From Roseovarius nubinhibens ISM (GTDB lineage Bacteria > Pseudomonadota > Alphaproteobacteria > Rhodobacterales > Rhodobacteraceae), in contig NZ_CH724156.1 of the NCBI RefSeq assembly GCF_000152625.1, positions 1,551,466 to 1,615,465 of the forward strand: a stretch of 64,000 nt of DNA, given 5' to 3'. Shown here piece by piece: positions 1 to 11,497 of this stretch. Below the pieces are notes generated by a model that was given only the letters and a program-made list of their open reading frames with translations, did no database searches and was not told the origin of the DNA. The translations under genes were made by a program, and so were the position numbers. The number at the start of each line of letters is the position of its first letter. Positions within the stretch are counted from its first letter, which is position 1.

Positions 1-194
1 CCAAGTCAAGTACACTAACCTAGTTCGAACCACAGGTTCGGACATAGTCCACTTCATAGGAAGTGGGCGGGAAAGTATGCTTTTGATCTGGAATAAGGGC
101 TGCGGTTTCTTACCAGCTTCCGCAGTCGCGCGAGACGCGCACTCAAGTAGCCGAAAGGCGGTAGTGCACTTAAAGTCTTGCTTTTTCTGGATCA
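1..194 (+). other. rrn internal transcribed spacer before 23S rRNA
   Basis: This is the spacer of the ribosomal RNA operon just upstream of 23S rRNA; no complete tRNA is visible in the part shown. It carries 5' arms of processing stems. Positions 1-13 are complementary to 3081-3093, 75-85 to 3061-3071, and 174-202 (running into 23S) to 3017-3045 with a small interruption. Such stems are the usual RNase III targets in pre-23S maturation. The pairing is read directly; the processing role is inferred. Confidence 0.8.
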
Positions 195-3026
<2,832 letters not shown>

Positions 3027-3112
3027 ATCCAGTAATAGCAAGACTATTACAGAACAAAATCAAAAGCATACACACAATGCGTACTTGACTTGGTACTCAG
3101 GAACTTTCCTCG

Positions 3113-3229
3113 GTTTGGTGGTCATAGCACAAGCGAAACACCCGGTCCCATCCCGAACCCGGCCGTTAAGCGCTGTCGCGCCGATGGTACTGCGACTTAA
3201 GTCGTGGGAGAGTAGGTCACCGCCAAACC
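3113..3229 (+). rRNA. rrf: 5S ribosomal RNA
   Basis: 5S rRNA located about 85 bp after 23S. The terminal stem is visible: 'gtttggtgg' at the 5' end pairs with 'ccgccaaac' at the 3' end. The conserved loop 'cccatcccgaac' lies in the middle. It is transcribed with 23S and the following tRNA. Flanking 'gaacttt' and 'aaagttc' segments extend the stem and probably mark precursor processing. Confidence 0.95.
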
Positions 3230-3285
3230 TAGAAAAGTTCCTCAAGTATCTCTCAATACAAACAAAATCGAACAAACACCCCTGT

Positions 3286-4998
<1,713 letters not shown>

Positions 4999-5007
4999 GG
5001 TCTTCCT

Positions 5008-5199
5008 TCAGTGTTTCGTTGGGTCCTTGTTTTCCTTTAGCTTCTTCTTTCGCTGACGCTGGAGCAAGCTTTCATAATCCTCCTCGGCGGCGCGCCTGGC
5101 CAAAAACTTGGCCAACTCGCGAAGCGGCTGATCGGATTGGACTTTTCGTGTATCACGAAGTGCCTTCCGCCAGCTGTTATCAGACCGCCGACTAGACAT
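5008..5199 (-). CDS. Small basic protein upstream of the recombinase
   Basis: 63 aa, rich in Lys and Arg, no recognised domain. It ends 9 bp before the recombinase start on the same strand, so the two are probably one operon. The C-terminal third ('QRQRKKKLKENKD') is a charged helix. Recombination directionality factors of serine integrases are often small, basic and encoded beside the integrase, so that role is possible, but nothing in the sequence proves it. It could also be a minor regulator. The coding call rests on position and composition. Confidence 0.5.
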   Translation of the reverse strand: MSSRRSDNSWRKALRDTRKVQSDQPLRELAKFLARRAAEEDYESLLQRQRKKKLKENKDPTKH

Positions 5200-5337
5200 G
5201 CTACGCTACTTTCTTGTGTTTTTGGAGGAGAAAAGGCTGTGGATAACTCTTCTCAACCTCTAGTTTTATTTTACCATTTGCATGCACGAGATCGCAAAAA
5301 GGCATTCCAAAAACATGGTTTTTCAGTGGTTTAGCCA

Positions 5338-7281
5338 TCAGATTGGCCCTCCAGATTTACGCCAAAAAACGAGCGGGCACTGGCCGCGACCGGTAAGCGT
5401 GAAAGGCTGGCTGACGACCGGAAGACCGGCATATCTGCACCAGTTGTAGCTGTGCGTGTACTCGATACGGAGATGTGGCCAGCCAAAGCTAGCGATTATG
5501 AGAGTGCCACCGGCCAGAAGCAGAACCGGCACTCCGGGAACTAGATGCGCAAGACTGGCCAAAAGTGGCCGGACCAGAGGCCGCTTCGGGCGATCTATTA
5601 TCCTTTTGCCTGCGCGCGTTGCGCGGGCAACGCCGTTCTTGATCCGCATCTTCACACGTCCCAAAAACGGCTTGTTGCCATGAAGAGGGTTCGGCTTGAG
5701 TTGGTGACGATAGGGCTCGATCTCGTGCGCGCCTACTTTCAATAGTTTGGCGGGACGCATGTTCTTGATAAAGATGATTTGCTCATCTTCCGGCAAACGA
5801 CGGATTTGATCCGCCGTCAGAAGTGGCTTCGAGCGACGACCAAGGTTTAGCGACGGAATGCCGAGAACATCATGGCCAAGACCGAAGCTTTCTGAGCTAA
5901 GCTCCTCTTCGCCGAGCATGCGTGAGACGAGCTGTGCCGTTTGATCGGAGGCAACACCGAAAAACTGTTTTACGTCCGTCTGGCTTAGTATCGTTGAGAG
6001 GGCTTCGCGCCCATAAGCGCGCGAAATCTCATCGAGCTCCTGGACCAGCATCCAGCAGCGAATTCCATAGGAGCCAAGAGCAGTGAGCGCGTTCGGAAGA
6101 CCGCTCAGACGATAGTTTGTGAACTCATCAAGCAAGAAATAAACAGGCGTGTCATTGTTCTCGCGAACAAGTTCGCGTAGCGCGGCCCAAATAACGAGCC
6201 CTAGCCAGGGCGCGAAGACATCCATGCGGCTATAGTCGCAAATCAAATAGAGGGTGGTCTTTCGCTTCTTCAGATCGCTAAAGCGGAAATCGCAGGTCTC
6301 CATCGACGGAGCCAGACGACCGCTTGGCCCGAACGGGGCAAGTGACTGAAGCGCGCCCTCGCGGAAGGACTCGAAGTGCTTGGGGTTCTCTTCCCAGACG
6401 CTCTTGATGTTGCGCGCCATCGCCGCCAACTCGCCGCCAAGCACATCACTTGCGATTGCGTCGTCCAGAAGTTCGCCGAAAAGTACATCATCGCTCAGCA
6501 CTTCGTACACGCGGGGAATATTCGCGTCGTGTGCATCGCGCAGCACGCATTGCGCAACTACCGTGAAAACAAGCTTCTTACGCGTTCCGTTCGGCCAGAA
6601 GGGGTCACGGTCTCCACCTGGCGGCGGAGCATGCAGTTGCAATGCCATGGAACGCGCTTCCGAAATTGTGTCCTGCGGCGCATATGCATAGGCATCCAAT
6701 ACAATCTGCATTGGGTTGTATGCCCAGTTGGACCGTCCGAACTGGTTCGCTGGATTGACTTCAATGACATCCTGTCCGAGGTAGCTTTTGCGATGGTCAG
6801 CGGACTGGGCGGCGAGGTCGCCCTTCATGTCTGCGACGATGCAGCTTGCGCCAAAGTCATGACACAACGCAGGAAGTATGAATGAGGTTGTCTTGCCCTT
6901 CCTGGCGGGCGCGCAGGTCAGGCCATGGACGGCATTGCTGATGAAAAGCGGCTGACCCTCCAGAATCCCGAGAAACAAACCTGCGGACTTGCCCAGCCCA
7001 GCTTTGCGGGCTTCCTTCGCGCTCAACCATTTAGCCGATGCTGGCGAAACTTTGGGGCGATGCGCGCGAAATGTGCGTGAGACCTTGGTCGCAAGCGCGG
7101 TGATTTCTGCCGTTACGCCATAGACCCCGGCAATGGTAGCCACCGCACCCAGCCCCCAGACGATGAGACCCCAGTCAGCACCATGGGGAGCCTTGGCGAC
7201 CAACGGCCATGTCTTATAGAGCGCAGTGCCAAGTGCGGTTGTGACGAGCAGTTTCGGCACAAATTTCGATTGCTGTTGCAT
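5338..7281 (-). CDS. VirD4/TraG-family type IV coupling protein
   Basis: 647 aa. Membrane ATPase that links a relaxosome to a type IV secretion channel. Two N-terminal membrane segments (about 8-22 and 35-55) precede the ATPase domain, with a Walker A 'APARKGKT' near 124-131 and a Walker B 'FLLDEF' near 382-387. I chose the start at 7281 because it has an 'aggagg' site about 9 bp upstream and overlaps the previous stop as TGATG. The C-terminus is unusual, with a basic stretch and then a further hydrophobic segment (near residues 585-605). No channel genes are present in the island, so transfer probably depends on a helper system. Confidence 0.9.
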   Translation of the reverse strand: MQQQSKFVPKLLVTTALGTALYKTWPLVAKAPHGADWGLIVWGLGAVATIAGVYGVTAEITALATKVSRTFRAHRPKVSPASAKWLSAKEARKAGLGKSAGLFLGILEGQPLFISNAVHGLTCAPARKGKTTSFILPALCHDFGASCIVADMKGDLAAQSADHRKSYLGQDVIEVNPANQFGRSNWAYNPMQIVLDAYAYAPQDTISEARSMALQLHAPPPGGDRDPFWPNGTRKKLVFTVVAQCVLRDAHDANIPRVYEVLSDDVLFGELLDDAIASDVLGGELAAMARNIKSVWEENPKHFESFREGALQSLAPFGPSGRLAPSMETCDFRFSDLKKRKTTLYLICDYSRMDVFAPWLGLVIWAALRELVRENNDTPVYFLLDEFTNYRLSGLPNALTALGSYGIRCWMLVQELDEISRAYGREALSTILSQTDVKQFFGVASDQTAQLVSRMLGEEELSSESFGLGHDVLGIPSLNLGRRSKPLLTADQIRRLPEDEQIIFIKNMRPAKLLKVGAHEIEPYRHQLKPNPLHGNKPFLGRVKMRIKNGVARATRAGKRIIDRPKRPLVRPLLASLAHLVPGVPVLLLAGGTLIIASFGWPHLRIEYTHSYNWCRYAGLPVVSQPFTLTGRGQCPLVFWRKSGGPI

Positions 7282-7850
7282 CAGGTGGTTCCTCCTGGCC
7301 AAGGACAGGAGGCGAGAGCGGCAGACACCTCACCGGCATCGAGTTCAAGCAAAGCAAGGTCGGTATCGCTCAGATCGAGAACCGTGATCGCGCCAGTAGC
7401 GTCCCTGGTGGCAACGCCAACGCGGGGATCGAGGCCGCCGCTATCTACGATGGCCCAACAGAACGATCTGACGAGGCCGCTCTGAGTAACGGCGTCTTGG
7501 TAGATCGTTCCGACAACAAGGCTTACGCCATATTTCAGCTCTGGTCCCTGCGCGAATTCGAGATCGCCGCTTACTAAGGCGTCTTCTGCAGCTTGCCGTG
7601 CAGCTTCGGCTGCCGCCCTCTGCCGGTTGGCAGCGGCAGTTGCGGCGTCAGCCTGCCGGATTTGATCCTGGGCGCACGTGCTGCCCGTTAAGGGATAACC
7701 CGAAAGGCAGCGCAGCTCTCCAATCGCGTCTCTCAGTATTGCCTTGTTTGGTAAGGCCAGCGAGAGCACGAGGGCGGCAATCGCCCCGGTGAAGACAAGT
7801 ACCATTACAAAACCGATGGCAGTGCCGAGCATTCTCTTAATTGCAGTCAT
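7281..7850 (-). CDS. Membrane-anchored protein of the coupling-protein operon
   Basis: 189 aa, no family recognised. It has one N-terminal hydrophobic helix (about residues 12-33), an Ala-rich coiled-coil-like stretch ('ADAATAAANRQRAAAEAARQ') and a globular C-terminal half, probably periplasmic. Its stop overlaps the start of the coupling-protein gene by one base, and it starts 14 bp after the previous gene, so the three form one operon. The context suggests a partner of the coupling protein, for example in membrane anchoring or channel contact. This is inference from position. Confidence 0.75.
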   Translation of the reverse strand: MTAIKRMLGTAIGFVMVLVFTGAIAALVLSLALPNKAILRDAIGELRCLSGYPLTGSTCAQDQIRQADAATAAANRQRAAAEAARQAAEDALVSGDLEFAQGPELKYGVSLVVGTIYQDAVTQSGLVRSFCWAIVDSGGLDPRVGVATRDATGAITVLDLSDTDLALLELDAGEVSAALASCPWPGGTT

Positions 7851-7864
7851 TGTTTCAGTTCCTT

Positions 7865-9019
7865 CTATGAGCCATAGCGGCGTGGGTTACGGGCGCGGAT
7901 GGCAGCCGCCCAGAAGAGCAATGTCGAAAGCGGTGCGAAAAGGTCGATGCAGGCTGAAATGGCAAGCTGCGGCAGGTGCAGTTTCCAGTGCTCCAGCACC
8001 AGTGTTTGGCTCGGCTTGATAACCGCCCGGCCAGGCTCAGGCCGTGCCAGTGCCTCCATCCGCTCGATCAGACCAGCGATTGCTTCACCGGATTCCCGCT
8101 CTTCTTGGATGATGGACGCAATCGCCTGTGATTGGGCCGATGCGAGCGTGCTGCCAGTGTCTTCCAGCGCAGCAATAGAGTTTGCCATTGCCTGCGAGCT
8201 GGCACGAATACCGTTTGTGCGATCTGCGTTTTCGAGTTCCAGCAGATAAGAATCCATCCGGCGTGCCAGATCGATAAACTGGAGCTCGCGCTGACCAATG
8301 CTGCGGTTGCGGTCATAGATGACGCGGTCTAGCTGGGCGCTGAGCGACTGTATTTCGCCCATACGGACGGTGTTCGCAGTGATCGTCTCTTCGAGCGCCT
8401 CCGCGATGGCCGTCTTGGCTTCGCAAAGCTTGAGAAACTGGCTTGTGACGGCACCCGCGCCCCGCGCTCCTGTGATCACCCCGGAGGCCAACTCTTGCTC
8501 GTAGCGCGTGCACGCTGCGCGGGCTTCAGGCTCCACGACGAAGAGGGCATCTTCCATGGCGCTTGCGCGTGGTGCGAGGATGCGTGCCTTTTCTGCGTAA
8601 AGGTCGGACTGACGCTGAAGCTCAAGGCCCCGAGCACTGTCCTGTGTGAGCCCGATGAACGATGTGTAGGTGCTGGACAGGGCCAGCATCACCATCAAGA
8701 CAACGAGGACAACAATCCCGATGCCCCGAGCGGCATGGGTCACATAACGCGGTATGAGGCGCATCGCGTAGTGCCACAACACGAATTGGGCACCCATAGC
8801 ACTGGCCGTGACAAGCAGCGCAATGCGGCTAAGATGATCACTGACCCCGCTCATGAATTCTGCCATGGCGAGGACGCCTGTGTAGCTGGTCCACCAACTG
8901 CACAACAAAAAACCGATCATCAGCAAAGGCTGATAGTAGAATTGATAGATATTGGAGAAGCGGCTTGCTTCGTCTGATGGTTCAAAGGAGACTGGCCCCT
9001 GTTCATGGATGTTTGTCAC
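7865..9019 (-). CDS. Multi-pass membrane protein with long coiled coil, first gene of coupling-protein operon
   Basis: 384 aa, unrecognised. Three hydrophobic segments lie in the N-terminal third (about 30-52, 62-85 and 95-118), then about 200 residues of mainly helical, coiled-coil-like sequence, then a last hydrophobic segment near 350-370. The layout suggests a membrane protein with a long soluble loop. It is the first gene of a three-gene operon that ends with the VirD4-like ATPase, and it is divergent from the gene at 9223. A structural role in DNA transfer is likely but not shown by any motif. Confidence 0.75.
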   Translation of the reverse strand: MTNIHEQGPVSFEPSDEASRFSNIYQFYYQPLLMIGFLLCSWWTSYTGVLAMAEFMSGVSDHLSRIALLVTASAMGAQFVLWHYAMRLIPRYVTHAARGIGIVVLVVLMVMLALSSTYTSFIGLTQDSARGLELQRQSDLYAEKARILAPRASAMEDALFVVEPEARAACTRYEQELASGVITGARGAGAVTSQFLKLCEAKTAIAEALEETITANTVRMGEIQSLSAQLDRVIYDRNRSIGQRELQFIDLARRMDSYLLELENADRTNGIRASSQAMANSIAALEDTGSTLASAQSQAIASIIQEERESGEAIAGLIERMEALARPEPGRAVIKPSQTLVLEHWKLHLPQLAISACIDLFAPLSTLLFWAAAIRARNPRRYGS

Positions 9020-9222
9020 GTCAAGTTCCCTTCCTATTCAGATGCCGCTCGACACAGATCGGGCGGTCGCCGGAATCGAATTTTCCGACGTCATTTGAGA
9101 CAATTCTCTTTTTTGGCGTTGCTAGACGTTTCCAAACCTTTCTGGGTTGGCTGCGTCCATTTTGGCCTGAGACATACATGGGCCAGATTCGGTGATTTGG
9201 GACGCAAAAGGCGTTTGCGTCC
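9020..9222. promoter_or_regulatory. Divergent intergenic region with a hairpin abutting the next start
   Basis: About 200 bp between the coupling-protein operon (leftward) and the gene at 9223 (rightward). A perfect 9-bp inverted repeat, 'ggacgcaaa' (9200-9208) and 'tttgcgtcc' (9214-9222), ends exactly at the base before the GTG at 9223. It may be an operator for the rightward gene or an mRNA hairpin limiting initiation there. No convincing sigma-70 boxes were assigned. Confidence 0.5.
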
Positions 9223-10128
9223 GTGAACGAGTGGGTTCATCGACGTTCGCGCTTCTCACCAACTTGGCGCGCGTGCTGCCGACATATAGTCGAAGACTAC
9301 GTCCGGCTCGTGAAGGAAGAAGAAGGACAGGCTTTAGGTTCTACCAAACTCGCCAAGGCCATGAGAAAGCCGCACGAAATCGCGGGAGATCAAATCGCCA
9401 ACATGCAGTTGGAAACCCTGTTAACGCGCCAAGATGTCGAAGCTTGGCTACGCCGTGGCGTCGAGTTTTCTGATATGAAATTCCATTTCGTCAATTATTT
9501 TGCGCAGTCACTTCTAAAGTCTGAATATGGACCATCTCTCAGAAAGAGCCTGGAGAAATTCCGTTTGGGGGGCACCGCTGAAGCGCTTGGAAATCTCTAT
9601 ATGCTTCAAAAAGTTTCGGATTTCCGAAAAGAGATGTGTCGGGAGTTGCTCGATAGAACATTTCAGATTTCAAATAATGGGGATGAAGCTGCGACAATAA
9701 GTATGAAATTCTGTCATGACTTTCATGGTGTGTTCTTCGCACGCATTGCAATTTCTTCGTCAGAAACGAATTCTGCGTTTGATCTGATAATGAACGCCAG
9801 AATTCTAAGCGGGTATTTTGTCCCAACCCATCTGGGCGCTTACGGTCCAGACGGAATAACTGATCTGCAAGGTGTGTTCGCGGTTCAGGACCCACTGCTT
9901 TTTAATGCACTGTCCCACAGAACAGCATACGATAGCATTGGACTGTCGGGCCTACATTATGGCGAGGAATCAATGACTCTCCTGTTGTCCCCGTTTCCGG
10001 TATTAGCGGAGCTTGCTCCAAGGTCAGAAGCTCTGAGGGATGCCAACGTCAGACTGAAACTCGATATCGTGGATGATCCACGACTAACGAAGCTATTTGG
10101 AAGTCTGGAAGGCGCGGTGCTGTCATGA
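9223..10128 (+). CDS. Unrecognised protein, first gene of a two-gene cargo unit
   Basis: 301 aa from the GTG at 9223. I recognise no domain, catalytic motif or signal peptide. The sequence looks soluble, with a helical N-terminal half and a beta-rich C-terminal half. The GTG follows a strong hairpin directly, so a later start such as the GTG near 9310 ('VKEEEGQ') is possible. The gene overlaps the next one by 4 bp (ATGA), implying translational coupling. It lies between mobilisation genes and a defence-type cluster, so it may be a defence or antidefence gene, but that is only context. Confidence 0.7.
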   Translation: MNEWVHRRSRFSPTWRACCRHIVEDYVRLVKEEEGQALGSTKLAKAMRKPHEIAGDQIANMQLETLLTRQDVEAWLRRGVEFSDMKFHFVNYFAQSLLKSEYGPSLRKSLEKFRLGGTAEALGNLYMLQKVSDFRKEMCRELLDRTFQISNNGDEAATISMKFCHDFHGVFFARIAISSSETNSAFDLIMNARILSGYFVPTHLGAYGPDGITDLQGVFAVQDPLLFNALSHRTAYDSIGLSGLHYGEESMTLLLSPFPVLAELAPRSEALRDANVRLKLDIVDDPRLTKLFGSLEGAVLS

Positions 10129-10487
10129 GCAACTTGGCCGAAGAGGTAACCGAATTTGGTGCTCGTCCTGACATCTTCCGTGCTGCTCGCGAAGACAATG
10201 CACAAATGCTACGCGCTGCCCTTGATGCGGGAGAGTCACTAACTCAAGTCGAGGAGCAAACCTTCAGGAACCCTCTGCATATCGCTGCCCTTTTTTCTTC
10301 TCGAAACTTCATCAGGGAGGCGCTTGCTCATCGCACTGCTGAGCCTTGGTCGAAAGATGGAAGCGGCCTTCTACCTGCCGATCTTTGCTGGCTCAAGAAT
10401 GACTTCGAGACCCACGACATTCTGTTTGAAGCTATGTATTATAAAGGCTGGTTCCTTGATCTTTTCAACGACCAGGCAAACCCATAG
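10125..10487 (+). CDS. Ankyrin-repeat-like small protein
   Basis: 120 aa. Residues about 13-90 have the helix-turn-helix spacing of ankyrin repeats: 'DIFRAAREDNAQMLRAAL', then 'NPLHIAALFSSRNFIREAL', then 'GLLPADLCWLKND'. Ankyrin domains bind proteins, so it probably pairs with the product of the overlapping upstream gene. The 4-bp ATGA overlap supports a two-component unit. No enzymatic motif is seen. The repeats are degenerate, so the family call is moderate. Confidence 0.72.
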   Translation: MSNLAEEVTEFGARPDIFRAAREDNAQMLRAALDAGESLTQVEEQTFRNPLHIAALFSSRNFIREALAHRTAEPWSKDGSGLLPADLCWLKNDFETHDILFEAMYYKGWFLDLFNDQANP

Positions 10488-11245
10488 ACATTTGGTTTTT
10501 TGGTCAACATCGGCAATAAGAGCGAAGGCAAGGTGTCCCTGGTAGTACCATGACTTTCCTTCGGAAACTCTTGGCACTCCTATTCAGGGCTACCTTGGCA
10601 AGGGGGCCCGCTGCGCGCCCCCGTTGCATCCCCCCGGCCTTGGCTCTTCATGGGCATTGAACCCATTCCAGAGCCAGCAGACCGTATCGCCGGTCAAACA
10701 CTCGCGGGAGACTTCGCTCTCCCTGCACCCATCGATGCTTTCAGCAGGATCGGGGGCTATCGCGCCCCCTGAACCCTCTCGCAGGACTTGGAGACGTGCC
10801 TCTCCACCTGCACCGAACCATGCACGAACGGCTGGCCGTCCGATCACCAATCAGGGGAGCATTCTGCGCTACCCCCGATACCCCCACGACCATTTCATGG
10901 AGACCAACCTTACGCAGTTTGGATGCGCGCCATGTCATGGAGACGATTTCATCGAGACCAGGAAGGGACCATATCATAGCTGCCCTTCCTTGGGACCATC
11001 CCATCGAGCAGGAGCCTTCGTGCCCCTTGCATCGCTGACCAACCGTCCGCAGGTTAGATGCCGACTTCTTGTACAGGCTAGCTCTCGCTTTCGATACCCA
11101 CTACTCTTCCTTAAACCGAGCACCAGTGTGTGCTTCGCTCAATTTTTGGAACTGGGGGTAACGCGTTAATATCTCTGGAAAAATGTAGATTCTTTGGCTA
11201 CACTTCATATAGACTCAGGACTTGGGGCTTCGCATACTCATTGAC
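10488..11245. other. Non-coding stretch with hairpin array and short imperfect repeats
   Basis: No convincing gene is seen here. From 10602 to 10811 there is a row of hairpins: 10602-10607/10617-10622, 10641-10647/10670-10676, 10706-10711/10718-10723, 10752-10757/10764-10769, and a nested pair 10781-10785/10807-10811. From 10890 to 11010 a motif like 'ccatttcatggagacca' recurs about five times with changes (starts near 10890, 10930, 10944, 10969 and 10996). The GC content is higher than in the neighbouring genes. It could be a structured RNA, a protein-binding array, or the decayed end of an older module. Confidence 0.6.
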
Positions 11246-11312
11246 ATGGAACTGCGCGAGCGGTTCCTGAAAGTATGCGAAGACGAACACAAATTGGCAG
11301 TTCAAGTCCTGA
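11215..11312. repeat. Large nested inverted repeat
   Basis: An outer pair of perfect 10-bp arms (11215-11224 and 11303-11312) encloses an inner pair of perfect 11-bp arms, 'cttcgcatact' (11228-11238) and 'agtatgcgaag' (11272-11282). A further 5-bp stem lies in the inner loop (11248-11252 and 11263-11267). The result is a roughly 98-nt branched fold about 190-290 bp upstream of the helicase gene. It may be a small structured RNA, a leader of the defence operon or a binding site. Confidence 0.65.
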
Positions 11313-11380
11313 CAGAATACACGCGGCATTATGTTGCTAAGCGAAAAGGGAGCGGTCAAGTGATTCCTGTGCCAAAATAA
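11246..11380 (+). CDS. Possible 44-aa small ORF within the inverted repeat
   Basis: An ATG-started frame of 44 codons ending in TAA at 11378-11380, with a charged, helical-looking product (start 'MELRERFLKVCEDEHKL'). It lies about 120 bp before the helicase gene and overlaps the inner half of the nested inverted repeat. It could be a small regulator such as a Xre-independent antitoxin or leader, or simply the reading of a structured region. No clear ribosome binding site is seen. Low confidence. Confidence 0.25.
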   Translation: MELRERFLKVCEDEHKLAVQVLTEYTRHYVAKRKGSGQVIPVPK

Positions 11381-11497
11381 ATTGATGGCACAGATTAGCG
11401 ATGAAATGCTGAGAGACTATGTTTGGAAAAAAGAGATTAGATGCTGCTGGCAATAAATGAAAGGAAATCTGCGTTGGGTGATGAGGGAAATCCCAGC

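Noticed and set aside
10624..11169. A 181-codon open frame in the non-coding stretch before the helicase gene
   Set aside because: The composition is unnatural (Pro, Ser and Arg rich, no folding pattern), it lacks a ribosome site, and it crosses several hairpins and the short repeats.
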